Assembly: GCF_009720525.1 (NCBI RefSeq)
Contig: NZ_CP043930.1
Location: 6,584,001-6,648,000, forward strand
Reading direction: 5' to 3'
Source: Gimesia benthica
Lineage (GTDB): Bacteria > Planctomycetota > Planctomycetia > Planctomycetales > Planctomycetaceae
DNA: 64,000 nucleotides
The notes under the pieces were generated by a model. That model worked only from the letters and a program-made list of their open reading frames with translations. It did no database searches and was not told the origin of the DNA. The translations under genes and the position numbers were made by a program. Shown in pieces: positions 44,339-54,855 of the stretch (within the stretch, counting starts at the first letter, position 1; every line of letters begins with the position of its first letter).

Positions 44339-45307
44339 ATGTCTAAGATGCAAAGGCCAAAACGGGGTTTTACCTTGATCGAATTGCTGGTGGTCATCGC
44401 CATTATTGCAATTCTGATTGCCCTTCTGTTACCTGCTGTACAGCAGGCCCGTGAGGCAGCCAGAAGATCCCAGTGTAAAAACAACTTGAAGCAGCTCGGA
44501 CTGGCACTGCACAATTACCATGAAACATTTTCGGTTCTGCCCCCGGCGCACATTGGACGTTGTACGACTCCCCGGCTCATGGCTACCGGTCTGACCATGT
44601 TGCTGCCTTATTTAGATCAGGCTCCCTTGTACAATATGTACAACTCCAGTGGTTCTGCTACGACTCACTCCAGTATTTCTACTGGTGGGGGCGCACTTTC
44701 CGCAGGTGATGACCCCGTGACCAACGGAAATGCCGCTGTGGTCAAAACACTGGTCACTGTCTTCCTCTGCCCGTCCGATGATGGGACTTACTTCATTCCT
44801 TCCGCTACCAGCAGCTATGGTATTTCTGCTACGAATACCGGAACAGGGGGCGCTAAGACCAACTACGATTTCATTACCATTTCCCCTTACAACTCCTGCG
44901 AAAACTGGACTCTGACCGCACCAACCAGCCGCTGCATGTTTGGCGACAACAGTAAGTGCCGATTGGATGATGTCAAAGACGGGACGAGTAACACCCTGAT
45001 GATGGGCGAAACCACCCGTACTGTTTATAACGGCGGAACTAACGCCTGGGGATACCGTGGACACGTAATGGTCGGTCTGAATCTTGTTTCTTACCCGATC
45101 AACCGCTTCTATTACTCATCTGCCTCACCTCCGGAACAGCCCCGTGGAAAACTGGGAAGCTGGGCATACTCCGGAAGTCTGCACACTGGTGGTGCTCACT
45201 TCCTGCTGGCAGATGGTTCGGTTCACTTTCTCAGTGAGAACATTGACACTACTACCCGCCAGAATCTGGCACGTATGTCTGATGGCAATGTCATCGGAGA
45301 ATGGTAA
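44339..45307 (+). CDS. DUF1559 prepilin-like protein
   Basis: The start at 44339 is preceded by CAGGAG. After MSKMQRPKR comes the prepilin helix [20 protein letters not shown] and then [20 protein letters not shown], followed by [20 protein letters not shown]. The C-terminus has the H-x9-DG signature [20 protein letters not shown]. It is followed 70 bp downstream by a lipoprotein gene of the carboxypeptidase-regulatory type, the usual DUF1559-lipoprotein pairing. Confidence 0.92.
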   Translation: MSKMQRPKRGFTLIELLVVIAIIAILIALLLPAVQQAREAARRSQCKNNLKQLGLALHNYHETFSVLPPAHIGRCTTPRLMATGLTMLLPYLDQAPLYNMYNSSGSATTHSSISTGGGALSAGDDPVTNGNAAVVKTLVTVFLCPSDDGTYFIPSATSSYGISATNTGTGGAKTNYDFITISPYNSCENWTLTAPTSRCMFGDNSKCRLDDVKDGTSNTLMMGETTRTVYNGGTNAWGYRGHVMVGLNLVSYPINRFYYSSASPPEQPRGKLGSWAYSGSLHTGGAHFLLADGSVHFLSENIDTTTRQNLARMSDGNVIGEW

Positions 45308-45378
45308 GGTCGACTGAAAACTCAAATCGAATTTTCAAACCTCTCAATTCATAAGTTCTTAAGAGGAAACTCCAAACG

Positions 45379-45834
45379 ATGTTACAGCGTATCAGCTTAT
45401 GTCTGGCAGTCTGCGGTCTCCTGGTGGGGCTGTCGGGCTGCGGCAGCGGTGCTGAAGAAAAGCCGCTACCGAACACTGTGCCTGTTACAGGTGCAGTAAC
45501 TATGAAGGGCAAACCACTGGTCTCGGCGACAGTCACGTTCGTCCCGCAGGGAGAGACTAAGGGGGTGGAATGCGTTGGCTTTACTGATGAAGCCGGTAAG
45601 TACCAGCTGAAACAGATCCGAGGTGGCGAAGGAGCTCCTCCGGGCAGCTATAAAGTGGTGATCAATCACTTCGTGAAGGGAGACGGTTCTCCTATCAAGA
45701 TTGATGGCTCTGAGCCCCCGGCGAACCTCGGTGCTGTTGAATCACTGCCGATTCAATACAGTAGCTTTCTTGACTCAAAACTGACTGCTCAGGTGAGCGA
45801 TGCAGGAGGCGAGTTCAATTTTGATCTGAAGTAG
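45379..45834 (+). CDS. Lipoprotein with carboxypeptidase-regulatory-like fold
   Basis: The signal peptide ends in a lipobox LVGLSGC (Cys21). The rest is a single beta-sandwich of the transthyretin/carboxypeptidase-regulatory kind (PVTGAVTMKGKPLVSATVTF, then GFTDEAGKYQLKQIRGGEG). It is likely a surface lipoprotein. It sits behind a DUF1559 gene, as does the similar lipoprotein at 51661, and is followed by a terminator. Confidence 0.85.
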   Translation: MLQRISLCLAVCGLLVGLSGCGSGAEEKPLPNTVPVTGAVTMKGKPLVSATVTFVPQGETKGVECVGFTDEAGKYQLKQIRGGEGAPPGSYKVVINHFVKGDGSPIKIDGSEPPANLGAVESLPIQYSSFLDSKLTAQVSDAGGEFNFDLK

Positions 45835-45888
45835 TAGCGTCTGAATTCGACTTTGTTCGAACGTAGTAAAGACTCGCTCTAAAAACTC

Positions 45889-45939
45889 AACGGCCTTCGG
45901 TTTTATTTCACCTTGGAAATACAATCGGGGCCGTTTTTT
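45889..45939 (+). terminator. Intrinsic terminator
   Basis: AACGGCC and GGCCGTT pair across a 33-nt loop and are followed by six T residues. It ends the DUF1559-lipoprotein transcript. Confidence 0.7.
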
Positions 45940-45958
45940 ATTTAGATCAGGGACGGAC

Positions 45959-47713
45959 TCAATGGTTTCCCTGGATCAAGGTGACCTGTGGCTCAACTGG
46001 TATCTGTTTCCAGTGTTCCGACTTTCCATCGGGCCAGACGACGGTCAGGCGTTCAATCTGTTTGGCATCTCCTGTGGGAATGAGTACACGTGAGTCGCTG
46101 GAAGCCTGAAAGCTGCCCCCTGCCGGCACACAGTATATCTGTTCGACACCATTAATAGTCGCTTTCAGCGTCACCCCGAGGGGCTCTCTTACTGAGCTGG
46201 TTCCAATAAGTTTGACGCGCACACTGTTTCCAGTGCGGGGACTGTCGTTCCGTAAAAGTGTCGCTGGTTTCAGTTCGGGTAAGCATACCAGATCTGTATC
46301 TCCATCATTGTCCAGATCCCCAGCAGCCACAGAGCGTCCGAGAACCTGTTGCTGGAAATAGGGGCCCGACTCTTTAGAGACATCCACAAATCGCCGCCCC
46401 TGTTGATTCAGATAAATCTGCTGTGTCATTTCGTATTCATGCTCTGTCTGACCATCGTTCAGGTCCCAGATGTGTCCATTGGCGATGAACAGGTCGGGCC
46501 ACTGGTCGAGATTGAAATCAGCGGTAATTGTTCCGAATGCCAGCTTGGGGCGGGAATTCGTATCCAGGCCCAGGCGTGTATTGCTGGTCAGGAAAATACC
46601 GGAATCAATCTGCTCGTAGAAATCATTGGGGGAATTCTCAAAGTTGGTGACAAACAGGTCGAAACGGCCGTTTCGGTTATAGTCGGCACAGGCGATTCCC
46701 ATCGATGATTGCGGCATGCCGTTATCCCCCACAGCGACTCCCTGGATTAACGCCTCTTCCTCGAACTTGAAGTCACCTTGATTTCGGAAAAAGAAATTGT
46801 CTGTCATGTCGTTGGCGACAAAAATATCGAGCAGACCATCGCCGTCCAGATCGACAATCTGTACTGCGAGTCCCTTTCCGGCTTCCGGTCTGGTGATTCC
46901 CGTAGCCGTGGATTGATCGGAAAAACTGCCATCGCCGACATTTTGAAACAGAACGTCCGGCTCCGCAGTACGACCGATGGGACCACAGGAAATTTTGATC
47001 CGCCTGCCATTCAAAGTAGTGTAGCAGGGAGGATCTGACTCTGCGTATTCCACGTAATTTGTGACATAAAGATCGAGATCGCCGTCACCATCCAGGTCAC
47101 CAAAGGCGGCACTGGTTCCCCAGTGTTTGGCATCTCCTGTGTCTGTCTGCCCTGTAATGTCAGTGAAAGTGCCATCGCCGTTATTCTGCCAGAACGTATT
47201 TTTCCCATAAGCACAAAGATAAAGATCGACAAAGCCATCGTTGTCAAAGTCACCACAGGCGGTTCCCATACCGAATCCACTGGTATTCACTCCCGCGTGG
47301 GCTGCTACGGGCGTGTATTGCAGGGTTTTCCCAGACTGGCCCGTTGCGCGATACAGTTGATTCGTCTGTCCTGCTTTGCCTGCAGGTTGATCAAAGTGAG
47401 AGCCGTTGGAAAAGAACAGGTCCAGTTGTCCGTCCTGATCATAGTCAAAGCAGGCGACACCCCCTCCATTCTGCTCCACCATGTAATGTTGAGGGCTGGG
47501 ATTTCCATAATAAGTGAAGTCGACGCCGCTGGTCTGTGTGATGTCTGTGAAGCGAAATGGACTCAAATCTGGTGAGGAAGATGTTTGATCAAGGGTGGTT
47601 TCTGCAGGGGGATTAACTTCGGTCTGAGGAGTCTCAGTAGTGCCTGAAGGCTGACTGTTACAACCTTGCGATGCCAGGAGAGTCAGTAGCAGGATGACCT
47701 TATTGCGAATCAT
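45959..47713 (-). CDS. CRTAC1/FG-GAP repeat lipoprotein
   Basis: The start at 47713 (MIRNKVILLLTLLASQGCNS) gives a lipobox LASQGC and has GGAAG upstream; the longer frame is not needed. Repeated FG-GAP/VCBS calcium motifs such as DFDNDGFVDLYLC and DLDGDGDLDLYVTNY point to a beta-propeller. The C-terminal region with SSVREPLGVTLKATINGVEQ and VVWPDGKSEHW belongs to CRTAC1/ASPIC-UnbV. It is exported. It overlaps nothing but follows the TPR gene by about 30 bp, so they are likely an operon. Confidence 0.85.
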   Translation of the reverse strand: MIRNKVILLLTLLASQGCNSQPSGTTETPQTEVNPPAETTLDQTSSSPDLSPFRFTDITQTSGVDFTYYGNPSPQHYMVEQNGGGVACFDYDQDGQLDLFFSNGSHFDQPAGKAGQTNQLYRATGQSGKTLQYTPVAAHAGVNTSGFGMGTACGDFDNDGFVDLYLCAYGKNTFWQNNGDGTFTDITGQTDTGDAKHWGTSAAFGDLDGDGDLDLYVTNYVEYAESDPPCYTTLNGRRIKISCGPIGRTAEPDVLFQNVGDGSFSDQSTATGITRPEAGKGLAVQIVDLDGDGLLDIFVANDMTDNFFFRNQGDFKFEEEALIQGVAVGDNGMPQSSMGIACADYNRNGRFDLFVTNFENSPNDFYEQIDSGIFLTSNTRLGLDTNSRPKLAFGTITADFNLDQWPDLFIANGHIWDLNDGQTEHEYEMTQQIYLNQQGRRFVDVSKESGPYFQQQVLGRSVAAGDLDNDGDTDLVCLPELKPATLLRNDSPRTGNSVRVKLIGTSSVREPLGVTLKATINGVEQIYCVPAGGSFQASSDSRVLIPTGDAKQIERLTVVWPDGKSEHWKQIPVEPQVTLIQGNH

Positions 47714-47742
47714 TTTACTTCCAATTAAGAACAAACTCGATT

Positions 47743-48963
47743 TCACATCGAAGCAGCAATATTTTTCCATAACCGGGCTTGTTGAGTTTTTCCCAGCATC
47801 TCCAGATGGGCGGCGATCCGCTGACAATCTTCTTTGCTAGGCTCGTCCAGGGCTCCACTTGCAACAAACTTGTATAACTCCTGATAGCTCCGTGCCATTA
47901 TTTTAGTCTGTTTAAACTGTTTTTGAGCTGACTCATATTCTCCGGAAGCTTGATACACGCTGCCGCGATGCTGCAGATATTTAATTTCAGAAGGATTAAG
48001 CTTGAGTGCCAGCTGTATTTCTTCCAGCGACTGAGGCAGGTCATCGTTTTGAAAGTGGATACGACTTTTCAGAAAGTGCCAGCGGTCGTCCTGCTGTAAT
48101 TGCTGCTGGAGTTCAGTTGGGTAGTCTTTTTCTGGTTGCAGCAGCTTTCGACTTTTTTCCAGATCACCAGTTTCCAGGTAAAAGTCAGCTGCGGTGAGAA
48201 TTGTTTCCAGACGAATTGGGTTGATGGTCAGCGACTGCTCGATCAACTCACGGGCCTGCGCTGTCTCACCCAGCTTCCAGTAGCAATATCCCAGCGCCAG
48301 TACGATTGAAGCCTGCCCCGGTTCTGCATCATTAATGCGTTTCAGCAGACTGATCGATTCCTGAGCGATAGGAGGAAAATATTCGATTTGTAATAAATGG
48401 TAAAGTAAAGGATACGGATTTTCGGAGAGCGGCAATGCTTCAGTCAATAGCCTTTTCGCTTCTCTTACTCTGAACTGGTTAAAATAAAGCCATTGTAATT
48501 CCGTGATTACTGATGGAGATGCAGGTGCGTTGTGCAGGAACTGTTTGAGTGCTTGCTCTGCCTGCTCCATTCTGGCCGATTTCAGATATGCTTTTGCAGA
48601 ATTCAACAAGGCAGGCTGATAATACTCAGACTCAGGTAAAATACTTCCAAACTGATTGGCTGCCTGCTCGTAGTATTTCTGCTGATAGTAACAATGGCCC
48701 AGTAGAAATGTGGCTTTTTGATTATCTGGAGCGACTTCCAGCAGATTCAGAAGCATATCTATGGCTTCCGGCCGCTGTTGTTCAGCAAGCAGACGCTCTG
48801 CAGTCTGAATAATTTCATCTGCCTGAGCTGGATCAGGCTGTGAACTTCTCGGGGAGACTATCCAGATCAAAAAGAACAGGCAAAAGATAGCGATCAGTAT
48901 AATAAGTCGTTTCCGCAAGAGTTGCTCTTCTGCAAATAAAGCTGGAACTGGATTAAATATCAA
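47743..48963 (-). CDS. TPR-repeat membrane-anchored protein
   Basis: The 406-residue frame begins with a TTG at 48963; a TTG at about 48917 (RKRLIILIAIFCLFFLIWIV) is equally possible. After one transmembrane helix there are multiple TPR-like repeats such as AIDMLLNLLEVAPDNQKATF and LEEIQLALKLNPSEIKYLQH. It precedes the CRTAC1 gene on the same strand, a combination seen in planctomycetes. TPRs mediate protein-protein contacts. Confidence 0.75.
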   Translation of the reverse strand: MIFNPVPALFAEEQLLRKRLIILIAIFCLFFLIWIVSPRSSQPDPAQADEIIQTAERLLAEQQRPEAIDMLLNLLEVAPDNQKATFLLGHCYYQQKYYEQAANQFGSILPESEYYQPALLNSAKAYLKSARMEQAEQALKQFLHNAPASPSVITELQWLYFNQFRVREAKRLLTEALPLSENPYPLLYHLLQIEYFPPIAQESISLLKRINDAEPGQASIVLALGYCYWKLGETAQARELIEQSLTINPIRLETILTAADFYLETGDLEKSRKLLQPEKDYPTELQQQLQQDDRWHFLKSRIHFQNDDLPQSLEEIQLALKLNPSEIKYLQHRGSVYQASGEYESAQKQFKQTKIMARSYQELYKFVASGALDEPSKEDCQRIAAHLEMLGKTQQARLWKNIAASM

Positions 48964-49558
48964 TAAAGGAGAAAGCCAATTTATACGGTCAGAAATCAGC
49001 GTGCGATGATAGTCCGTTTCTGGTCACTGTATGTAGATTATGATCAGTATATAAGGGGAAATAAATATTTTCTAACAATTAATAAAATTTACAAAACTCT
49101 TATTGCATAAATCCATCTTAATGGATGAAATATTAGATACATCTCAAATATTAAAGAACTCTTAATTAAAAACGCTAATTCTTAGCGCTCTCATACTCTG
49201 ACGGAGTCATTTCTTTTTTGATTCTTATTATCAGGAGCTCGTCATGTATCGTTTCATTAAGCGTAAGAGTGGTTTCACTTTGATTGAATTGCTGGTGGTG
49301 ATTGCCATCATTGCCATTCTGATCGCTCTGTTACTCCCTGCAGTCCAACAGGCACGAGAAGCAGCCCGTCGCAGTCAATGTAAGAATAATCTCAAGCAGC
49401 TTGGCCTGGCATTGCACAACTACATTGATACAACTGCTGGAGTCATTCCACGCGGCGTGAATCATTACAACGCAACATCCTGTTGTTGTGAAACAGATAA
49501 CGGGAACTACGCTCACACAATTCACACAATGTTGTTGCCTTATCTGGACCAGACGCCT

Positions 49559-50928
49559 GATAAAGCAACAAACATTCTGTAAATTTCCGGGGCCTTCGGT
49601 CTCTGTGATCAGCATTAAATTGTCAGGTATCTCATGCCGGTTTCCCAGTCGTCGCTGAGTTCCACCAGGACCGCGGTCACCAGCCTCAGCAACGACTCCT
49701 CATTGGGAAACAGTCCCGCTACGCGGGTACGCCGTTTTAATTCCTTATTCTGCCGTTCGAGCATGTTTGTGGTTCGCATCCGCTTGCGATGACCGGCAGG
49801 GATGGTAAATACGGTCAGTCCTTCCAGGATGTTTTCTTCCGCCCAACTCGCCAGTTTCGGAGCTGTTTTTTCATGAGTGGAAACGAACCGTTTCAGTTCA
49901 TTCAGCGCATCATCCAGGTCTCTGGCATTAAAGATATTGCGTAATTCATCGCTCACCTGTTTGCGCAAATGAACCTTGGGAACGTATTGCATCGCGTTTT
50001 GCATCAAATGAAACTGGCAACGCTGCCAGGGCGTGCCAGCGAGCATGTTCTGTCGTGCCGCTTTCAGGCCTTCGTGTGCATCACTGACGATCAGCTTCAC
50101 GCCATGCAGTCCGCGCTGGTTGAGTGAACCCAGGAATTCACGCCAATGGACTTCGGCTTCGGAGAGCGACACAGACACTCCGAGTACGCTCCGATGACCG
50201 CTGGCCAGGACGCCGATCGCAATCAGCACGGCACAGTCCCGCACGCTGCCTTCCACGCGAACTTTTTCATAGCGGGCGTCGAGGATCAGGTATTCCACCT
50301 GCCCCAGCGGTCGATTACGCCACGTTTCCAGCTCTTCGTCGAGCAGTTTCGCTGCCCGACTGACCTGTGTACTGGTGACATCAAATCCACAGAGTTCGGT
50401 GGTGATTTTGGCGACCTTACGGGTAGAGACGCCTTGAACATACATTTCAGCGATTGCCAGCTTCAGTGCGCGTTCACTCCGTTCGCCGCGTTCCAGTGCA
50501 GAGGGATAAAAGTCGCCATCGCGTGTCTGGGGCACTTGCAGTTCCAGCTTTCCGAGGCGACTTTGAAATGATTTTGGCTTGAAACCGTTGGCATAAGAAC
50601 GGCGTGTTACGCTGCGTTGATACGGTTCGGCACCGAGGTATTCGGAACGTTCCAGCTTCATCGCTTCGTTGAACAGGATCTGGAGTGCTTGCGACATTTC
50701 ATCGAATCCATGATCGGCCAGGAGCTGGACAGCGTCGAGAATGTTGTTAGATTGTTGTTGGTGGGCCATGGTTGGAGTTCCTTTTCTGTTGTGGAAAACA
50801 TTAAAAAGAAACCGATCTGGCCCACCCTTTCAAGGGCTCGCCGGAGTGGTGCTTGTTATTTTCGCTACGCTCAAATAACAAGCACCACTCCGGCACACAG
50901 GTAATTTACAGAAGAGATGTTACAGTAA
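49559..50928 (-). mobile_element. IS256-family insertion sequence
   Basis: The 1370-bp element is flanked by the 9-bp direct repeat CAGACGCCT at 49550-49558 and 50929-50937. Imperfect terminal inverted repeats share TTCTGTAAATT on the left and, by reverse complement, on the right. It contains one transposase gene. It interrupts a DUF1559 gene. A degenerate relative with the same left terminus lies at 13692-14052. Confidence 0.9.
49615..50769 (-). CDS. IS256-family transposase
   Basis: The 384-residue transposase has the DDE acidic residues Asp164 (YLILDARYE), Asp230 (LIVSDAHEG) and a Glu in LERQNKELKRR near 340. It has the C-x-x-H motif RCQFH usual for the Mutator/IS256 group. No disabling change is visible. 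It is likely competent for transposition. Confidence 0.92.
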   Translation of the reverse strand: MAHQQQSNNILDAVQLLADHGFDEMSQALQILFNEAMKLERSEYLGAEPYQRSVTRRSYANGFKPKSFQSRLGKLELQVPQTRDGDFYPSALERGERSERALKLAIAEMYVQGVSTRKVAKITTELCGFDVTSTQVSRAAKLLDEELETWRNRPLGQVEYLILDARYEKVRVEGSVRDCAVLIAIGVLASGHRSVLGVSVSLSEAEVHWREFLGSLNQRGLHGVKLIVSDAHEGLKAARQNMLAGTPWQRCQFHLMQNAMQYVPKVHLRKQVSDELRNIFNARDLDDALNELKRFVSTHEKTAPKLASWAEENILEGLTVFTIPAGHRKRMRTTNMLERQNKELKRRTRVAGLFPNEESLLRLVTAVLVELSDDWETGMRYLTI

Positions 50929-51588
50929 CAGACGCCTCTTTACAACAACATTAATTTTTATGTCGATCCTCAGGACGCAGTTAATCATGAGGTCCGGCGA
51001 ACGAAGGTAACTGTCTTTATCTGCCCCAGCGCCCTGGTTGTAGACGATGCAAATTACGCTCAGCATAACTATCCGACGGCCAGTGCCAATCATGGTTGGG
51101 GCTTATGTGGACGCCATGGCTCTTCAACGACGAATGGAATTTTTGCTTCGCGTTGGGGGATTGTCGATGACGCCTCCGGAGCTGTCTATGATTCACAAAT
51201 GCGATTGCAGAATGTGACTGATGGGACCAGCAATACGATTACATTCTCTGAGTTTGCCAAAGGTCTGGATTACATCCTGCCGACATCACACAAAAACAAT
51301 ATGGGGCGCAGTTGGTATGATGCCGCTGTAGGCTGGGGAAATATTGGTTTCTCAACACGTACTGACTCCACCCCCAACAATCCGAAAGCAACTTACAGTT
51401 CAACCCATAACTGGGGCACTGTAGGGAGCTATCACGAAGGTGGGGTTCACTGTGGGTTTATGGACGGTGCAGTTCGTTTTATCAGTGAAAATATCGATGG
51501 GAGACAGTGGCAGGCATTATGCACGCCCCGTGGTGGTGAGGTGGTTGAAGTCCCCTGATCATTCTGTCTGAGTCAAATTAAATCAATT

Positions 51589-51626
51589 GCTACACGCCTG
51601 GCATGTGTCTGGTGTGTAGCAGTTTT
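51589..51626 (+). terminator. Intrinsic terminator after the split DUF1559 gene
   Basis: GCTACAC at 51589 pairs with GTGTAGC about 17 nt later, followed by five T residues (GTTTTT). Confidence 0.7.
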
Positions 51627-51660
51627 TCCCTGTTGATTATTGTGATGTAATAGGATTAAT

Positions 51661-52062
51661 ATGTTAAGCGCAAATGTAAAGTCTTTACGTCCAGGCATTC
51701 TGTTGATAATGATTTCTGTCATCTGTGGGTGTGGAAATCAGGAAATGGTAGATGAGAGTCAATCTGTGGAGATCACCGGGGTGGTCAAACTGGATGGAAA
51801 ACCTCTGACAGACGCACAAGTATCATTTCTTCCTGCTGATGGTGACGCACTCGTAGGAACAGCGATGACAATGACAGACAGCCAAGGCAAATACACCGTG
51901 GCTGTTAATGCCCCACGTGAGTATAAGGTCAATGTTGATCGGATGATGAATGGTGGTCCGAATCCTAAACTGAAAGAATATCAGGGAGAGGAGACTCCCC
52001 TGAAGGCAGATGTCTCGGATGCAAATAAATCCTTCGATTTTGATTTAAAAAGTGCTCAATAA
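51661..52062 (+). CDS. Lipoprotein with carboxypeptidase-regulatory-like domain
   Basis: The 133-residue protein has a hydrophobic N-terminus ending in SVICGCGN, a lipobox-like end. It then has the beta-sandwich GVVKLDGKPLTDAQVSFLPA and ends in DVSDANKSFDFDLKS, as in the lipoprotein at 45379. This is the lipoprotein partner of the split DUF1559 gene. Confidence 0.8.
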   Translation: MLSANVKSLRPGILLIMISVICGCGNQEMVDESQSVEITGVVKLDGKPLTDAQVSFLPADGDALVGTAMTMTDSQGKYTVAVNAPREYKVNVDRMMNGGPNPKLKEYQGEETPLKADVSDANKSFDFDLKSAQ

Positions 52063-52103
52063 TTTGCTCATTGTAATTCAATTAGTTGATTCTTGTCTGA
52101 ATT

Positions 52104-52136
52104 CGCTGCTGTTCTAACACGACAGCAGCGTTTTTT
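52104..52136 (+). terminator. Intrinsic terminator
   Basis: CGCTGCTGT and ACAGCAGCG form a perfect 9-bp stem with a 9-nt loop, followed by six T residues. Confidence 0.9.
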
Positions 52137-52261
52137 AATTATGAAAGCACAAATCTAGCCTTACATTGAGTTCTCGAATTATCGGATGTGTAACTGGCTG
52201 GTGGTGTTAAATCTGGAATAACTCAAAATATCCTTCCTCAAATCTATTGAGAGGAGTTTTA

Positions 52262-54850
52262 ATGAGTGAGAGATTTCCGATCCGGTCGAATCGAGTGAAC
52301 TGGATCGTTCTTTTTGCATTCTTCTACTTTTACAGCAACCTGTGGACAGAAGCTCTGTCCGCGGAAACGCAGATGTCATTTGAGAAGGACATTCGGCCAA
52401 TATTCAAAACTCATTGTCTGGAATGTCATACGGGAGGAGAACCGGAAAGCAGCTTTTCCCTCTCAACCAGGCAGACCACTCTGGCTGGCGGGAACTATGG
52501 GAAAGCCGTTATTCCCCAGCAGCCGGCCCGCAGTCTGTTGTTTCAGATGATCTCTGGGACTCATCCGGACAAGATAGTCATGCCTCCCGAGGGAGAACGA
52601 TTGTCTGCACGGGAGGTTGCACTGATTCGGGAGTGGATTCAAGAGGGGGCACCCTGGCCTGAAAAACTTGTCTTAGACAATGAATCAGAACCAAACCACC
52701 AGAAGTCACATTGGGCTTTTCAGCCGATTTCTAATCCAGAACTGCCACCTGTCAGAAAGAGTGACTGGTGTCGAAATGAAATCGACTATTTCATTTTGCA
52801 TCGCCTGGAAAAAGAACAGTTCACTCCCTCAACTGAAGCAGACAAAACAACGCTCATTCGTCGTGTCACTTTGGACCTGACCGGACTGCCTCCCTCACCA
52901 GAAGAAGTAACGGTTTTTTTGCAGGATGGGCGGCCAGATGCCTATGAGCGACTTGTAGATCGTCTCCTGCAGTCACCGCATTTCGGTGAGAAATGGGCTC
53001 GGGCCTGGCTCGACTTGTGTCATTACGCGGACAGTGATGGATATCTGACCGATGCCGTCCGACCGCATGCCTGGCGGTTTCGCGACTGGGTAGTCCAATC
53101 ACTCAACCAGAACAAACCTTTCGATCAATTTACGATTGAGCAAATTGCCGGCGATCTGTTACCCGAAAGTTCGACTGAAGCACACGCTGGTACTGGTTTC
53201 CTGCGCCAGACCTTGAGTAACCGTGAAGGAGGCGCCGACCTGGAAGAGTTCCGGGTCAATAAAGTAGTCGATCGTACTAAACTGGTGGGAACGATCTGGC
53301 TGGGGCTCACGCTGGACTGCTGCCGCTGCCATAACCACAAGTACGATCCGATCAGCCAGAAAGAGTTCTATCAGCTCTTCGCTTTTTTTAATTCAGCCTA
53401 TGAAGTCAACATTGATGCTCCCTTGAAACAGGACCAGGATCTGGTCGCGCAACAGGCGACTTATCAGCAGAAACGACAGGCACTCATCGATCCCATTGGC
53501 GAACCGCTCGAACATTTGCAGCGAGAGTGGGAGCAGAAAATGCTACATGCCTCGGAGCACCCTGCGGAAGATCATCACTGGGCCCGGGCCTGGGAAGTGA
53601 TGGGGCTGGTCTGGGGCGTCAAATCCGGGGAGGGGCAACAGGAAGGCCTGGAGATCCTTAAGCTGGATCCAGATGAGCGTTCACAGAGGCAGCGTGACGA
53701 TCTGCTGGATTACTTTCTGGCTCGCGGCCATCTGGTAGACAGTGCCCGTTTTAAAGAACTCAAACTGGGTGAACTTGCTCGAAACCTGACTGCTTTACGA
53801 AACGAGTTTCCGGCGGTTTCGCGTGCTCCCGCGATGCGTGAGATGCAGACGCCGAATCAGGCGTTTGTGCATCTACGCGGTTCCCATCTTTCTCCCGGAA
53901 TCCCTGTGGCACCAGGGACGCCCCGTTCCTTACCGACCTTCCAGCCCTCAGGGAAGCCGGATCGACTTGATCTGGCTCGCTGGCTGGTTTCCGACTCAAA
54001 TCCGCTGACAGCCCGGGTGACTGTGAACCGTGTCTGGCAGGAATATTTCGGCCAGGGAATTGTGATATCGTCGGATGACTTCGGTACCCAGGGGGATCGT
54101 CCTTCACATCCACAACTGTTGGACCGGCTGGCACGGCGATTCCAGAAGAGTGGCTGGGATGTCAAAGCCCTGCATCGCCTGATCGTGACTTCTGCGACGT
54201 ACAGACAGTCATCAAAGACACGACCGGACATGCAGGAAAAAGATCCCGCGAATCGACTTCTGAGCCATCAGGCGAATCTGAGGCTCTCTGCCGAACTCGT
54301 GCGCGATCAGGCACTCGCGGTCAGTGGTTTGCTGACTCGAGAGCTGGGTGGCCCCTGTGTGCGGCCTCCCCAGCCGGACAGCGTCGTGATGGAAGCCTTT
54401 GGTTCCAATACCTGGGATGTCAGTACGGGGAACGATCGCTATCGCAGAGGGCTTTATACGTTGATTCTCAGGACTTCGCCTTATGCTCAGTCAGTGATCT
54501 TCGATGCTCCGAATCCGAGTCAGACCTGCACCAGACGCGATCGGTCTAATACACCGCTGCAGGCTTTAACTCTGTTGAACGATCCTGTCTTTTACGAAGC
54601 AGCACAACATCTGGGACGACGTGTTACCCGGGAGAGTTCGGGGGACCTCGATCAACAGATGAGCTATGCGTTCCGTCTCTGCCTGGCACGAGAACCGCTG
54701 GAAATGGAACGGGAACGCTTGAAGGAGCTTTATCATAAGCAGATTGCTCAACAGCCAGCTGACAGAACGCCTGCTGAAAAACAGGACGTGGCCTGGACGC
54801 TTGTGGCGAGTGTCTTACTCAACCTGCATGAATTCATAACACGGGACTGA
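52262..54850 (+). CDS. Planctomycete cytochrome-C / DUF1549 / DUF1553 protein
   Basis: The start at 52262 (MSERFPIRSNRVNWIVLFAF) has GAGAGGAG upstream and a signal peptide. The haem-binding CxxCH is in THCLECHTGGEP. The planctomycete cytochrome-C domain follows with DIRPIFKTHC, then DUF1549 (EIDYFILHRLEKEQF, RRVTLDLTGLPPSPEE) with a second CCRCHNHKYDP, and finally DUF1553 (WQEYFGQGIVISSDDFGTQG, APNPSQTC). The DUF1501 gene follows 5 bp after its stop; this pairing is the typical planctomycete operon. It probably acts in the periplasm. Confidence 0.92.
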   Translation: MSERFPIRSNRVNWIVLFAFFYFYSNLWTEALSAETQMSFEKDIRPIFKTHCLECHTGGEPESSFSLSTRQTTLAGGNYGKAVIPQQPARSLLFQMISGTHPDKIVMPPEGERLSAREVALIREWIQEGAPWPEKLVLDNESEPNHQKSHWAFQPISNPELPPVRKSDWCRNEIDYFILHRLEKEQFTPSTEADKTTLIRRVTLDLTGLPPSPEEVTVFLQDGRPDAYERLVDRLLQSPHFGEKWARAWLDLCHYADSDGYLTDAVRPHAWRFRDWVVQSLNQNKPFDQFTIEQIAGDLLPESSTEAHAGTGFLRQTLSNREGGADLEEFRVNKVVDRTKLVGTIWLGLTLDCCRCHNHKYDPISQKEFYQLFAFFNSAYEVNIDAPLKQDQDLVAQQATYQQKRQALIDPIGEPLEHLQREWEQKMLHASEHPAEDHHWARAWEVMGLVWGVKSGEGQQEGLEILKLDPDERSQRQRDDLLDYFLARGHLVDSARFKELKLGELARNLTALRNEFPAVSRAPAMREMQTPNQAFVHLRGSHLSPGIPVAPGTPRSLPTFQPSGKPDRLDLARWLVSDSNPLTARVTVNRVWQEYFGQGIVISSDDFGTQGDRPSHPQLLDRLARRFQKSGWDVKALHRLIVTSATYRQSSKTRPDMQEKDPANRLLSHQANLRLSAELVRDQALAVSGLLTRELGGPCVRPPQPDSVVMEAFGSNTWDVSTGNDRYRRGLYTLILRTSPYAQSVIFDAPNPSQTCTRRDRSNTPLQALTLLNDPVFYEAAQHLGRRVTRESSGDLDQQMSYAFRLCLAREPLEMERERLKELYHKQIAQQPADRTPAEKQDVAWTLVASVLLNLHEFITRD

Positions 54851-54855
54851 CAGCG

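Larger units (their letters stand above)
49244..51558 (+). pseudogene. DUF1559 gene split by IS256-family insertion
   Basis: The 5' part (49244-49558, RBS GGAGCTC) encodes the prepilin start [20 protein letters not shown] and ends in PYLDQTP. The 3' part (50938-51558) resumes LYNNINFYVDPQDAVNHEVR and ends with HEGGVHCGFMDGAVRFISEN. Removing the element and one copy of the 9-bp repeat CAGACGCCT restores a continuous 311-residue frame. Its length is close to the 322-residue paralogue at 44339. Confidence 0.92.
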
